Assembly: GCF_028747645.1 (NCBI RefSeq) | Contig: NZ_CP118100.1 | Location: 248,001-312,000 of the forward strand | Direction: 5' to 3' | DNA length: 64,000 nucleotides | Source of the DNA: Microbacterium esteraromaticum | GTDB taxonomy: Bacteria > Actinomycetota > Actinomycetes > Actinomycetales > Microbacteriaceae | In this document: piece by piece, positions 1 to 8,573 of the stretch | Layout: every line of letters begins with the position of its first letter | How positions within the stretch are numbered: position 1 is the stretch's first letter | The notes under the pieces: model-generated | Database searches by the model: none | The model's input: the letters and a program-made list of their open reading frames with translations, nothing else | What the model was told of the DNA's origin: nothing | Translations under genes and position numbers: made by a program

Positions 1-2
1 CC

Positions 3-1589
3 GTGACCCTCTGGGTCGCGTGCGGCGCACTGATCCTCGTACCCCTCGGAGCGATCCTCGCCCTCTCCGCGGGCGGATCCCAGCTCAACGTCCTGCTGCA
101 GGGCGACGTCGTCGAAGCCGGCATCAACAGCCTCGTCTCGGCGACAGCATCCGCCCTGTTCGCGGTCGCCATCGGCGCCGCCTTCGCGCTCATCCTCGAA
201 CGCACCGACCTGCGCCACCGCGGCGCCCTGCGCATCATCGCCCTCACCCCACTGCTGATGCCCCCGTTCGTCGGCGCGATCGCATGGCTCGGCGTCGCCG
301 GCCCGGCAAGTCCCCTCAACCTCTGGTGGCGCGAGCACTTCGGCGGTCCGCTCTGGTCGATCTACGGCGCCGACGGTGTCATCATGCTGCTGACCGTGCA
401 CAGCTACCCGCTGGCGATGCTCATCGTCTCAGCGGCACTGCGACGCATCCCCTCCGACCTCGAGCAGGCCGCCCGCATCGCCGGCGCCGGACCCGCACGC
501 ACCATGTTCAGCGTCACCGTGCCGCTGCTGCGGCCCGCGCTGCTGTCGTCGTTCCTGCTGATCGCGGTCGGAAACCTGGCCGACTTCGGCATCCCCTCGA
601 TCATCGGTCTGCCCGAGCGGTACGTCACCCTCGCCACCCTGGTCTACCGGTACCTGCAGTCCGGCACGGTCGACGAACCCCTCGCCGTGGTCGCCACCAT
701 CGGTGTCGTGTTGCTCGTGCTCGCCATCGGCGCGCTCGTGCTGAACGCCCTGGTCAAGGGCAGCGGGTGGGAGCTCGACGCCTCGAGCACGCCCGTACAA
801 CCGCTGCCGCTGGGGCGCGCCCGCACGCCGCTCGGCATCGTCATGTGGACCGTCGTGCTCGGCATCACCCTGCTGCCGCTGCTCGCCCTGCTCACCCAGA
901 CCCTGCTGCGCGCGCCCGGTCTGCCGCTGACCCCCGAGAACCTCACCCTCGACAACTTCGCCAAGGCGCTCACCTCGAGCACCGCCCTCGACGGGGCGGC
1001 CAACTCGATCATGCTCGCCACCGGTGCAGCCCTGATCTGCGGCGTGCTCGGGCTGGCCATCGGCGTGGTCACCACCCGCGTGCGCACCCGGTGGACGCGG
1101 GGACTCGGTCCGGTCGCGATGCTGCCGCAGGCCATCCCCGGCATCGTGATCGCGGTCGCGTGGCTCATCATCGCCCCGCGTATCGGTCTGTTCAATACCC
1201 CGTGGCTCATCCTGGCGGCCTACATCACCTCGTTCACCGCGTTGGTGGTGCAGTCGGTGTCCGGGCCCTTGGCCAGCACGCCGTCCAGCGCCGAAGAGGC
1301 GGCCCGCGTCGCCGGCGCCGGGCGACTGCGCGCCCTGATCGACATCTCGTCGCGCATGGCCCTGCCCGCAGCGATCTCGGGAGCCGTCGTCGTCGCCGCC
1401 ACCGCCGTGCGCGAGCTCACGCTGTCGGTGCTGCTGCTCTCACCGGGCTCGCAGACCCTGGGCGTGGCGATCTTCAACTTCCAGCAGGCGGGCGCCTACA
1501 ACACCGCGGCCGCATGGTCGCTGGTCGTCGCCGTCGCCGGCATCGCCGTGATCGGACTGGCCACGCGCCGGCCCAGAGACACAAACTGA
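3..1589 (+). CDS. Ferric-ion type ABC transporter permease (two fused permease domains), 5' end possibly cut
   Basis: Inner-membrane permease of the FbpB/ThiP type, expected to carry Fe3+ or a similar small cargo from a periplasmic binding protein. It has about twelve hydrophobic segments and two permease domains. Each domain carries an EAA loop: EQAARIAGAGP near residue 153 and EEAARVAGAGR near residue 430. A duplicated permease of about 530 residues is typical of the family. The frame is open to the window edge and the visible GTG at base 3 falls straight into a membrane segment, so the true start may lie upstream. The ATPase follows after 21 bp. The binding protein is not visible and is probably upstream. 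Substrate is inferred from family architecture only. Confidence 0.85.
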   Translation: MTLWVACGALILVPLGAILALSAGGSQLNVLLQGDVVEAGINSLVSATASALFAVAIGAAFALILERTDLRHRGALRIIALTPLLMPPFVGAIAWLGVAGPASPLNLWWREHFGGPLWSIYGADGVIMLLTVHSYPLAMLIVSAALRRIPSDLEQAARIAGAGPARTMFSVTVPLLRPALLSSFLLIAVGNLADFGIPSIIGLPERYVTLATLVYRYLQSGTVDEPLAVVATIGVVLLVLAIGALVLNALVKGSGWELDASSTPVQPLPLGRARTPLGIVMWTVVLGITLLPLLALLTQTLLRAPGLPLTPENLTLDNFAKALTSSTALDGAANSIMLATGAALICGVLGLAIGVVTTRVRTRWTRGLGPVAMLPQAIPGIVIAVAWLIIAPRIGLFNTPWLILAAYITSFTALVVQSVSGPLASTPSSAEEAARVAGAGRLRALIDISSRMALPAAISGAVVVAATAVRELTLSVLLLSPGSQTLGVAIFNFQQAGAYNTAAAWSLVVAVAGIAVIGLATRRPRDTN

Positions 1590-1610
1590 GAGACAACCTG
1601 AGAGGCCACC

Positions 1611-2693
1611 ATGGCATCCGTCACCCTCGACTCCGTATCCGTCCGTTACCCATCCGGGGCCAGCGGCCTGGTCGGCGTCGACCTCACCATCGCCGACGGC
1701 GAGTTCGTCGCCCTGGTCGGGCCGTCCGGCTCGGGCAAGACCACCCTGCTGCGCACCATCGCCGGGTTCCTCACACCCACCAGCGGAGCCGTGCGCATCG
1801 GCGACCGCACCGTCGCCGGCGACGCGCAGTTCGTGCCGCCCGAGCAGCGCGAACTGGGCATGGTGTTCCAGCAGCACGCCGTCTGGCCGCACTGGAACGT
1901 CGGCCGCAACGTCGAGTACCCGCTGCGTCGCGCTGGCGTGCCGCGCGATCAGCGCAAGACGCGTGTCGCCGAAGCACTCGACCTGGTCGGACTCGCCGGC
2001 TACGAGAAGCGCGACCCCGCAACGCTCTCGGGCGGGCAGCGCCAGCGCGTCGCACTGGCGCGCGCCCTGGTCGCACGCCCGCGCGTGCTGCTGCTCGACG
2101 AAGCGCTCTCGGCCCTCGACGAGCCCCTGCGCGACCGGCTGCGCCTCGAACTGCAGACCCTCACGCGCGAACTCGGACTCACGGTCGTGCACGTCACGCA
2201 CGACCGTGCCGAGGCGTTGGCGCTCGCCGACCGGGTGGCCGTGCTCGACGGTGGGCGCATCCAGCAGGTCGGCGCACCCGACGAGCTGGTCACCCGGCCC
2301 GCCAGCGGCTTCGTCGCGCGCTTCCTCTCCGACGCCACGCTCGTCGACGGAGTGCTCAGCGACGCCGGCTTCCAGGCCGACGGGCATCCGCTGTCCGTGC
2401 CGCGCGACGCCTCCATGCCGGCGGCGGGACGCGCGACCGCGGCGATCCTGCCCGCCGCGGTCACGGTGACCCCCTCGGATGCCGGTGACGCGGTCGTGCG
2501 CTCGTCGCTGTACACGCCCGACGGCGGCGACGCCGTCATCGACTGGGCCGGAGTGACGCTGCGCGCGCGCACCCGTGGCATCCGCCTAGCGGTGGGACAG
2601 ACGGTGCGCGTCGACGTCGACCGTGTCGTGGTCTACCCGGCCGAGTCGCTCGACGCGGCCGCGTCTGCCGCGCCGACGCTGGTGAGCGCATGA
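1611..2693 (+). CDS. ABC transporter ATP-binding protein (FbpC/PotA-like)
   Basis: Cytoplasmic ATPase that powers the preceding permease. Walker A GPSGSGKTT lies near residues 37-45, the signature LSGGQRQR near 139-146, and Walker B RVLLLDEALSALDEP follows. The length of 360 residues, with about 120 residues after the nucleotide-binding domain, indicates a C-terminal TOBE-like regulatory domain as in FbpC and PotA. The ATG start is preceded by GAGAGG. The stop overlaps the start of the phosphatase gene by four bases, so the genes are probably translationally coupled. Ferric iron is the likely cargo, but thiamine or a polyamine cannot be excluded. Confidence 0.88.
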   Translation: MASVTLDSVSVRYPSGASGLVGVDLTIADGEFVALVGPSGSGKTTLLRTIAGFLTPTSGAVRIGDRTVAGDAQFVPPEQRELGMVFQQHAVWPHWNVGRNVEYPLRRAGVPRDQRKTRVAEALDLVGLAGYEKRDPATLSGGQRQRVALARALVARPRVLLLDEALSALDEPLRDRLRLELQTLTRELGLTVVHVTHDRAEALALADRVAVLDGGRIQQVGAPDELVTRPASGFVARFLSDATLVDGVLSDAGFQADGHPLSVPRDASMPAAGRATAAILPAAVTVTPSDAGDAVVRSSLYTPDGGDAVIDWAGVTLRARTRGIRLAVGQTVRVDVDRVVVYPAESLDAAASAAPTLVSA

Positions 2694-3229
2694 CCGTCGC
2701 CCTCGTGCGTCACGGCCGCACCGCGTGGAACCTCGCCCGCCGCATGCAGGGCCGCACCGAGGTGCCGCTCGATGACCACGGGCAGGCGCAGGCGGACGCC
2801 GCTGGGGCCCTGCTGGCCCGCGCCGAGTGGATGCACCTGATCGCCTCGCCCCTCGGCCGAGCCGTCGACACGGCCGACCGCATCGGCGAGCACGTGACGG
2901 GCGTGGCGCGCGAAATCGACGACCGGCTGATCGAACGCGACTACGGCGCCGCCGAGGGCCTCGCTGTGAGCGAGGTGCACGAACGGTGGCCGGACGGCGG
3001 CTATCCCGACGCGGAGCCGCTCGCCGCCGTCGCCGCGCGCGCGGGTTCGGCGCTCACCGAGATCGCCGCGCGACGGGGCAACAGCATCGTCGTCGCCCAC
3101 GGCACGCTGCTGCGCGTCGGCGTCGAGACGCTCACCGGCAGTCCGTGCCCGCGCATTCTGAACGGACAGATCGTGATGCTCGAAGTCGAAGAGGCGGGCC
3201 GGTTCACGGCCCGGTTCCTCACCGAGTAG
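2690..3229 (+). CDS. Histidine phosphatase family protein (phosphoglycerate mutase-like)
   Basis: Soluble 179-residue member of the histidine phosphatase superfamily. The RHG motif, VRHGRTAWN, is at the N-terminus with the phospho-accepting histidine near residue 7. The second catalytic histidine is in VVAHGTLLR near residue 140. An acidic residue in IERDYGAAEG fits the proton donor. The start overlaps the ATPase stop (ATGA), so it belongs to the transporter operon. Small members of this family act on sugar phosphates, cobalamin intermediates or other phosphomonoesters, and the substrate here cannot be read from sequence. Confidence 0.85.
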   Translation: MTVALVRHGRTAWNLARRMQGRTEVPLDDHGQAQADAAGALLARAEWMHLIASPLGRAVDTADRIGEHVTGVAREIDDRLIERDYGAAEGLAVSEVHERWPDGGYPDAEPLAAVAARAGSALTEIAARRGNSIVVAHGTLLRVGVETLTGSPCPRILNGQIVMLEVEEAGRFTARFLTE

Positions 3230-3325
3230 CGATCGCCCTCAGGGGCCGAGTGACCCTTTCCGGAACGCCCACGCTGTGGCACTCTGGCAGGAATCACGCA
3301 TCGGTACCCAAAGGAGGGCGATCGT

Positions 3326-3514
3326 ATGCTTTTTGCGACATCTGCGCTGGTCTTCGGACCGCCGGAGTGGCTGTTCACCGGCTTCATGGCCATGCTGATC
3401 CTGGGGATCGCCGGCCTCATGAGCTACGTCCGCGTCAAACGCGAGCGACATGCGCTCGAGCGAATGCACCGCTTCGGCGGGGTGAGCACGGTCAGAGGCG
3501 ATCGACACCGCTGA
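3326..3514 (+). CDS. Small single-pass membrane protein, unknown
   Basis: A 62-residue protein with a strong ribosome binding site (AAAGGAGGG, spaced seven bases from ATG). Residues about 10-30 form one hydrophobic segment containing FTGFMAMLILGIAGLM. A basic tail (VRVKRERHALERMHRFGG) would face the cytoplasm. Its 3' end overlaps the 3' end of the convergent helicase gene by 23 bp. I do not recognise the family. The good ribosome site and coherent membrane segment argue for a real gene. Confidence 0.6.
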   Translation: MLFATSALVFGPPEWLFTGFMAMLILGIAGLMSYVRVKRERHALERMHRFGGVSTVRGDRHR

Positions 3515-5987
3515 CCGCGATGACGGCCTCGCCGGCCTCGTCGGATGCCACCAGGTCGACGGTCGCCGTGATGCCCCAGTCATGATCGCCGGCCGGGTCG
3601 TGGAGGATCTGGCGCACCGTCCAGGTGCTCGCGCCCTGTTCGATCAGGAGCAGCTGCGGGCTGCGGGCGTCGGCGTCGGTGAGGATCTCGTCGTGCTCGG
3701 CGAAGTAGGCATCGAGTGCGTCGTTCCACCCGTCGGCACCGAAGTCGGCATCGAGCGAGGCCAGCTGCTCGACGTCCTCGCGCGCCGCGAGCAGCACACG
3801 ACGGAACATCTCGTTGCGCACCAGCACACGGAACGCCCGCGTGTTGGCCGTCAGTCGCTTGGGGGCCGGCGGCACCACCGGCTCGTCACCGGGCCGGTCG
3901 AAGGCGCCATTATCGGTACCGTCGATCAACTCCTGCCACTCGTCGAGCAGGCTCGAATCGACCTGGCGGATCAGCTCGCCCAGCCACTCGATCAGGTCGT
4001 GCAGCTCGTCGTTCTTCAGGTGCTCGGGAATCGTCTGCGAGGCCGCGCGATAGGCATCCGACAGGTACCGCAGCACGACGCCCTCTGACCGCGCGATCTT
4101 GTAATAGGCGACATATTCCCCGAACGACATGGCCCGCTCATACATGTCGCGCACCACCGACTTCGGGTGCAGCTCGAAGTCGCGGATCCAGGGCTGCGAT
4201 GCGCTGAAGGTGTCGAAGGCCGCGCTCAGCAGTTCCTCCTGCGGCTTCGGGTACGTGATCTGCTCGAGCAGCTCCATGCGCTCGTCGTACTCGATACCCT
4301 CGGCCTTCATCGCGGCAACCGCCTCGCCGCGGGCGAGGAACTCCTGCTGGCCCAGCACGGCGCGCGGGTCATCCAGGGTTGCCTCGACGATCGAGATCAT
4401 GTCGAGCGCGAATGTCGCCGATTCGGGTTCCAGCAGCTCGAACGCCGCCAGCGCGAACGGCGAAAGCGGCTGGTTCAGCGCGAAGTTCGGCTGCAGGTCG
4501 ACCGTCAGACGGATCTGACCGTCGACGTTCTCGACGATGCCCGATTGCACCAGGGTGCGGTAGATCCCCAGGGCGCGCACCGCTAGCATCCGCTGTGTCG
4601 AACGCGACTCGTGGTTCTCATATACCAGCGTACGCATATTGCCGAACACGTCGCCGCCGCGCGCGATGACGTTCAGGATCATCGCGCTCGTGATCTGCAT
4701 GTGCGAGGTCAGTGTTTCGGGCTGCGACCCCACGAGCTTCTGGAACGACGGCTCGCCCCACGACACGAAACCGTCGGGAGCCTTCTTGCGGATGATCTTG
4801 CGCTTCTTCTTCGGGTCATCGCCCGCCTTCTTGAGCGCAGCGAGGTTCTCGGATTCGTGCTCGGGCGCCTGCGCGACCACCGTACCCGCGGTGTCGTAGC
4901 CCGCACGTCCCGCACGCCCCGCAATCTGATGGAACTCGCGGGCGTTGAGCTGCCGCATCCGCTTGCCGTCGAACTTCGTCAGCGCGGTCAGCAGCACCGT
5001 GCGGATGGGCACATTGATACCCACCCCGAGCGTGTCGGTGCCGCAGATGACCCGCAGCATGCCGCGCTGCGCCAACTGCTCGACCAGTCGCCGGTACTTG
5101 GGCAGCATGCCCGCGTGATGCACCCCGATGCCCAGTCGCAGCAGCCGTGACAGCGTCTTGCCGAATGCGGTGGTGAAACGGAATCCGCCGATGAGCTCGG
5201 CGATGGCGTCGCGCTGCTCGCGCGTGGCGACCTTCGCGCTGGCCAGCGCCTGGGCGCGCTCCATCGCCGCGGCCTGAGAGAAGTGCACGATGTAGATCGG
5301 CGCCTGGCCGGTCTGCAGCAGGTCGTCGATCGTCTCGTGGATCGGGGTCGTCTCGTAGTAGAAGTGCAGCGGCACGGGCCGTTCGACGCCCGTCACGACC
5401 GCCGTCTCGCGTCCGGTGCGGCGCGTGAGGTCGGATGCCAGCTCGCTGACGTCGCCCAGCGTCGCCGACATGAGCACGAACTGCGCCTGCGGCAGCTCGA
5501 GCAGCGGCACCTGCCAGGCCCACCCGCGGTCGGGGTCGCCGTAGAAGTGGAACTCGTCCATCACGACCTGCCCGATGTCGGCATCCGCGCCCTCGCGCAG
5601 CGCGAGGTTGGCGAGGATCTCGGCCGTGCAGCAGATGATCGGCGCATCGGCGTTGACCGATGAATCGCCCGTGATCATGCCGACGTTCTCGGCGCCGAAC
5701 ACATCGACCAGGGCGAAGAACTTCTCACTCACCAGCGCCTTGATCGGTGCCGTGTAGAACGTGGTGCGGTCATCGGCGAGCGCGGCGAAGTGCGCGGCGA
5801 TCGCCACCAGAGACTTGCCGGTGCCGGTGGGGGTCGACAGGATCAGGTTCTGGCCCGAGACGATCTCGATGACCGCCTCGTCCTGCGCCGGGTACAGGCT
5901 GATGCCGGTCGACTCCGCCCACTCGACGAAGGCCAGGTAGATGGCGTCCGCATCGGCGTCGCGCAGGGGAGTGGGATCGAGAACCAT
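3492..5987 (-). CDS. DEAD/DEAH-box helicase with C-terminal DUF3516
   Basis: An 831-residue superfamily 2 helicase of the Ski2-like group found in actinobacteria. Visible motifs are Walker A STPTGTGKS near residue 55, motif II MDEFHFYGD (DEFH in place of DEAH), motif III MSATLGD, and motif VI HQIAGRAGRAGYD near residue 350. The C-terminal half, after KKKRKIIRKKAP, matches the DUF3516 arrangement and ends in an acidic region. It probably remodels RNA or DNA in the cytoplasm, but its substrate is unknown. The ATG start has AGGA upstream. It is transcribed alone, convergent with the small membrane protein gene. Confidence 0.88.
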   Translation of the reverse strand: MVLDPTPLRDADADAIYLAFVEWAESTGISLYPAQDEAVIEIVSGQNLILSTPTGTGKSLVAIAAHFAALADDRTTFYTAPIKALVSEKFFALVDVFGAENVGMITGDSSVNADAPIICCTAEILANLALREGADADIGQVVMDEFHFYGDPDRGWAWQVPLLELPQAQFVLMSATLGDVSELASDLTRRTGRETAVVTGVERPVPLHFYYETTPIHETIDDLLQTGQAPIYIVHFSQAAAMERAQALASAKVATREQRDAIAELIGGFRFTTAFGKTLSRLLRLGIGVHHAGMLPKYRRLVEQLAQRGMLRVICGTDTLGVGINVPIRTVLLTALTKFDGKRMRQLNAREFHQIAGRAGRAGYDTAGTVVAQAPEHESENLAALKKAGDDPKKKRKIIRKKAPDGFVSWGEPSFQKLVGSQPETLTSHMQITSAMILNVIARGGDVFGNMRTLVYENHESRSTQRMLAVRALGIYRTLVQSGIVENVDGQIRLTVDLQPNFALNQPLSPFALAAFELLEPESATFALDMISIVEATLDDPRAVLGQQEFLARGEAVAAMKAEGIEYDERMELLEQITYPKPQEELLSAAFDTFSASQPWIRDFELHPKSVVRDMYERAMSFGEYVAYYKIARSEGVVLRYLSDAYRAASQTIPEHLKNDELHDLIEWLGELIRQVDSSLLDEWQELIDGTDNGAFDRPGDEPVVPPAPKRLTANTRAFRVLVRNEMFRRVLLAAREDVEQLASLDADFGADGWNDALDAYFAEHDEILTDADARSPQLLLIEQGASTWTVRQILHDPAGDHDWGITATVDLVASDEAGEAVIAVSGVDRL

Positions 5988-6037
5988 GATGTCTCGATCC
6001 TTTCATCCCGTGCGGGTCGCCGCCGTTCGCCGTTCGT

Positions 6038-6111
6038 AACTCCGGAGAAATGCCCCGTTCCGGTGCGCAGGGGCCCGCTGGTGCGGGATCAGCCGTGGTA
6101 TCTCCGGAGTT
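6038..6111. repeat. Palindromic element E
   Basis: A 74 bp intergenic element between the helicase start and the yjdM-like stop. Outer arms are AACTCCGGAGA (6038-6048) and TCTCCGGAGTT (6101-6111), an exact 11 bp inverted repeat whose arms are themselves nearly palindromic (CTCCGGAG). The interior contains GCCCC and GGGGC. Size and arrangement resemble the other palindromic elements in the window. No flanking target duplication is obvious. Confidence 0.6.
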
Positions 6112-6132
6112 GCGTGCAGCGGGGCGAGCCGA

Positions 6133-6492
6133 TCAGGCCTTCTTGACCAGGCTCGACTTCAGCAGCATCGCCCCGAAGCCCTCGACGCGGCAGTCGATGT
6201 CGTGGCCGTTGACGGGATCGATCAGGCGGATGCCGCGCACCTTCGTGCCCGCCTTGATGCCCTGCGGCGACCCCTTGACCTTGATCGAGGTGGTCACCAC
6301 GACGGTGTCACCGTCGGACAGCACGTTGCCCACGGCGTCCTTGACGACCCGCTGGGCGGGGTCGTCGTCCGGTGTCGCAGCGCTCTCCTCTGGTGCCCAT
6401 TCGTGTCCGCACATCGGGCACACCAGCAGGGCGCCCATCTCATAGGTGTGCTCGCTGGAGCAGTCGGGGCACGGGGGAAGGGAATCAGCCAT
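6133..6492 (-). CDS. yjdM: YjdM/PhnA-family zinc-ribbon protein
   Basis: A 119-residue cytoplasmic protein with an N-terminal zinc ribbon, CPDCSSEHTY then CPMCGHEW (four cysteines in two CxxC pairs, residues about 8-34). The C-terminal domain is the conserved PhnA/YjdM one (GDTVVVTTSIKVKGSP, IKAGTKVRGIRL). The length is typical once a short acidic linker is counted. The family was once linked to phosphonate use, but its biochemical role is not settled. It is divergent from the ArsR gene across a 62 bp gap. Confidence 0.85.
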   Translation of the reverse strand: MADSLPPCPDCSSEHTYEMGALLVCPMCGHEWAPEESAATPDDDPAQRVVKDAVGNVLSDGDTVVVTTSIKVKGSPQGIKAGTKVRGIRLIDPVNGHDIDCRVEGFGAMLLKSSLVKKA

Positions 6493-6502
6493 GTCTCGAT
6501 GG

Positions 6503-6516
6503 TATCGCGATATGAT
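6503..6516 (+). promoter_or_regulatory. Palindrome overlapping a -10 box upstream of the ArsR gene
   Basis: TATCGCGATA (6503-6512) is a perfect 10 bp palindrome that runs into TATGAT (6511-6516), a good -10 hexamer about 38 bp before the ArsR start. ArsR repressors often bind short AT-ended dyads over their own promoter, so autoregulation is plausible. No clear -35 box is visible. Confidence 0.4.
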
Positions 6517-6554
6517 GAATCCGTCAGATCACTGCCCGTGCAAGAGAGGCCTTC

Positions 6555-6920
6555 ATGCTCAGCGACCCGAACCGCCCGCTGTACGAGGTCAAGGCAGGAC
6601 TGTTCAAGGGGCTGGCCCACCCGATCCGCATCCGCATCCTCGAGGTGCTCTCGGGCACACCCGAGGCCACCGTCAGCGACCTGCTGCGCGTCGTCGAGCT
6701 CGAACCCTCGCACGTCTCGCAGCATCTCGCGGTGCTGCGCCGCAACCGCCTGGTCGTCTCCGAGCGCCGGGGCAGCCTGGTGTTCTACCGCCTGGCCTAC
6801 CCGCAGGTGGCAGACCTGCTGCACGTGGCCCGCGAACTGCTCGGTGAGATTCTGCACACCACGCAGCAGCAGCTCGTCGAGAGCGAGCACCTCCCGCACA
6901 TCACAACACCTCGCCCATGA
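6555..6920 (+). CDS. ArsR-family winged-helix regulator
   Basis: A 121-residue winged helix-turn-helix protein. The core GLAHPIRIRILEVL is followed by the recognition helix region SHVSQHLAVLRRNRLV and the wing ERRGSLVFYRL. It contains no cysteine at all, so it cannot be a classic thiol-based metal sensor or a BigR-type persulfide sensor. The stop overlaps the SulP transporter start by four bases (ATGA), so the regulator and transporter are one operon. It most likely represses that operon in response to an unknown ligand. Confidence 0.88.
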   Translation: MLSDPNRPLYEVKAGLFKGLAHPIRIRILEVLSGTPEATVSDLLRVVELEPSHVSQHLAVLRRNRLVVSERRGSLVFYRLAYPQVADLLHVARELLGEILHTTQQQLVESEHLPHITTPRP

Positions 6921-8542
6921 ACGCCTGGTCACTCCGCACTCTGCTGCCGTCGGTCGGTGACTACCGCGACCTGCCCCGCACCTGGCGCGGTGACCTGCTC
7001 GCAGGCGTCACCGTCGGCATCGTGGCGCTGCCCCTCGCCCTCGCCTTCGGCGTCAGCTCGGGCGCCGGCGCCGAGAGCGGATTGGTCACGGCCATCATCG
7101 CCGGGGTCGTCGCCGCCGTGTTCGGCGGGTCGCACGTGCAGGTCTCGGGGCCGACCGGCGCCATGGTCGTGGTGCTGGCGCCGATCCTCGCCGTGCACGG
7201 CGCCGGCGCGCTGGCCGCCATCTGCCTGATGGCCGGTCTGCTCGTCCTGGCCGCGGGGGCCCTGCGCCTGGGGCGTACCGTCGGCTACATCCCATGGCCC
7301 GTGATCGAGGGGTTCACCCTCGGCATCGCCGTCATCATCTTTCTGCAGCAGGTGCCCACCGCCACGGGCGCCCCGCCCGGCGAGAGCACCAACGCTCTCA
7401 TCTCCGCGGCGCAGTCGCTGAGCTCGCTGTCCTGGCCGAAGGTGGCTTGGTCGCTGCTGCTCGTGGCGGTCGTGGTCATCATCATGGTGATCTCGATGCG
7501 CGTGCACCCGCGCTTCCCGGGGTCGCTGCTGGCGATCGTCGCAGCCTCTCTCATCGCCGCCGTCGCGGGGCTCCCCGTCGACACGATCGGCGAACTGCCC
7601 GCCGGGCTGCCGTCACCGACCCTTCCGACGATCGACGCAGCGACGACCCTGGCGCTGATCGGCCCGGCGGTGGCGGTCGCCGCGCTCGCCGCCATCGAGT
7701 CGTTGCTGTCTGTGCGGGTCGCTGCGACCCTCGCCGACACCGGCCCGTACGACGCGGACCGCGAGCTGGTCGGACAGGGGCTCGCCTCGATCGCCGCCGG
7801 CCTGTTCGGCGGCATGCCCGCCACCGGCGCGATCGCCCGCACCGCCGTCAACGTGCGATCCGGGGCGCGCACCCGCATGGCCGCCATCGTGCACGCCCTG
7901 CTGCTGCTGGCGATCGCCTCCGTCGGCGCCGCGGTCGTCGCCCACATCCCCCTGGCCGCCCTCGCAGGCGTGCTCATGGTGACAGCGGTACGCATGATCA
8001 CCCCCGCCACGGTGCGCACCGTCATGCGATCCACGCGTGCCGATGCCGCCGTGTTCGTCGTGACCGCCGTGGTCACCGTGAGTGTCGACCTGATCTATGC
8101 CGTGCTCATCGGCCTGCTGGCCGCGGGATTCTTCGCCCTGCGTCAGCTGGCAAAGGCCAGCGGCGTGCACCGCGAAGAGCTGCCAGCACCCTCGCAGCCG
8201 GGCGATGAGCGCATCGCCCTGTTCCGCCTCGAAGGGGCCCTGTTCTTCGGAGCCGCCGAACGGATGCTCGAACGCGTCGCCGAACTCGACGACATCGAGG
8301 TCGTCGTGATCCGCATGGCGCAGATGCGCATGCTCGACGCCACAGGGGCGCAGGTGATCACCGAGTTGATCGGAACGCTCGAGCGCCGCGGCATCACGGT
8401 GCTCATCAAGGGCATCCCCGCAGAGCATCTGCCCCTCGCCGAGCGGGTCGGTGTGCTGTCGTCATTGCGGCACGAGAACCACCTCTTCGACGACCTCGAT
8501 GCGGCGATCGCGCACGCACGCAGTCATGTCTCCCGGTCATGA
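6917..8542 (+). CDS. SulP-family anion transporter with STAS domain
   Basis: A 541-residue membrane transporter of the SulP/SLC26 family, for sulfate, bicarbonate or another anion. The N-terminal 400 residues hold about ten to twelve membrane segments, with family landmarks GVTVGIVALPLALAFGV and VSGPTGAMVVVLAP. Residues about 430-535 form a cytoplasmic STAS domain (VVIRMAQMRMLDATGAQVI), with the DATG loop normal for the family. It is translationally coupled to the Cys-less ArsR regulator. Substrate cannot be assigned from sequence. Bicarbonate and sulfate are the usual possibilities. Confidence 0.9.
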   Translation: MNAWSLRTLLPSVGDYRDLPRTWRGDLLAGVTVGIVALPLALAFGVSSGAGAESGLVTAIIAGVVAAVFGGSHVQVSGPTGAMVVVLAPILAVHGAGALAAICLMAGLLVLAAGALRLGRTVGYIPWPVIEGFTLGIAVIIFLQQVPTATGAPPGESTNALISAAQSLSSLSWPKVAWSLLLVAVVVIIMVISMRVHPRFPGSLLAIVAASLIAAVAGLPVDTIGELPAGLPSPTLPTIDAATTLALIGPAVAVAALAAIESLLSVRVAATLADTGPYDADRELVGQGLASIAAGLFGGMPATGAIARTAVNVRSGARTRMAAIVHALLLLAIASVGAAVVAHIPLAALAGVLMVTAVRMITPATVRTVMRSTRADAAVFVVTAVVTVSVDLIYAVLIGLLAAGFFALRQLAKASGVHREELPAPSQPGDERIALFRLEGALFFGAAERMLERVAELDDIEVVVIRMAQMRMLDATGAQVITELIGTLERRGITVLIKGIPAEHLPLAERVGVLSSLRHENHLFDDLDAAIAHARSHVSRS

Positions 8543-8573
8543 CCCGCCGTGCAGCAACGGCGAGAATGGAGGG

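Noticed and set aside
20..2488. An 822-codon frame overlapping the ABC permease and ATPase genes
   Set aside because: Arg/Pro/His-rich out-of-frame product with no domain. The real genes have normal motifs and coupling.
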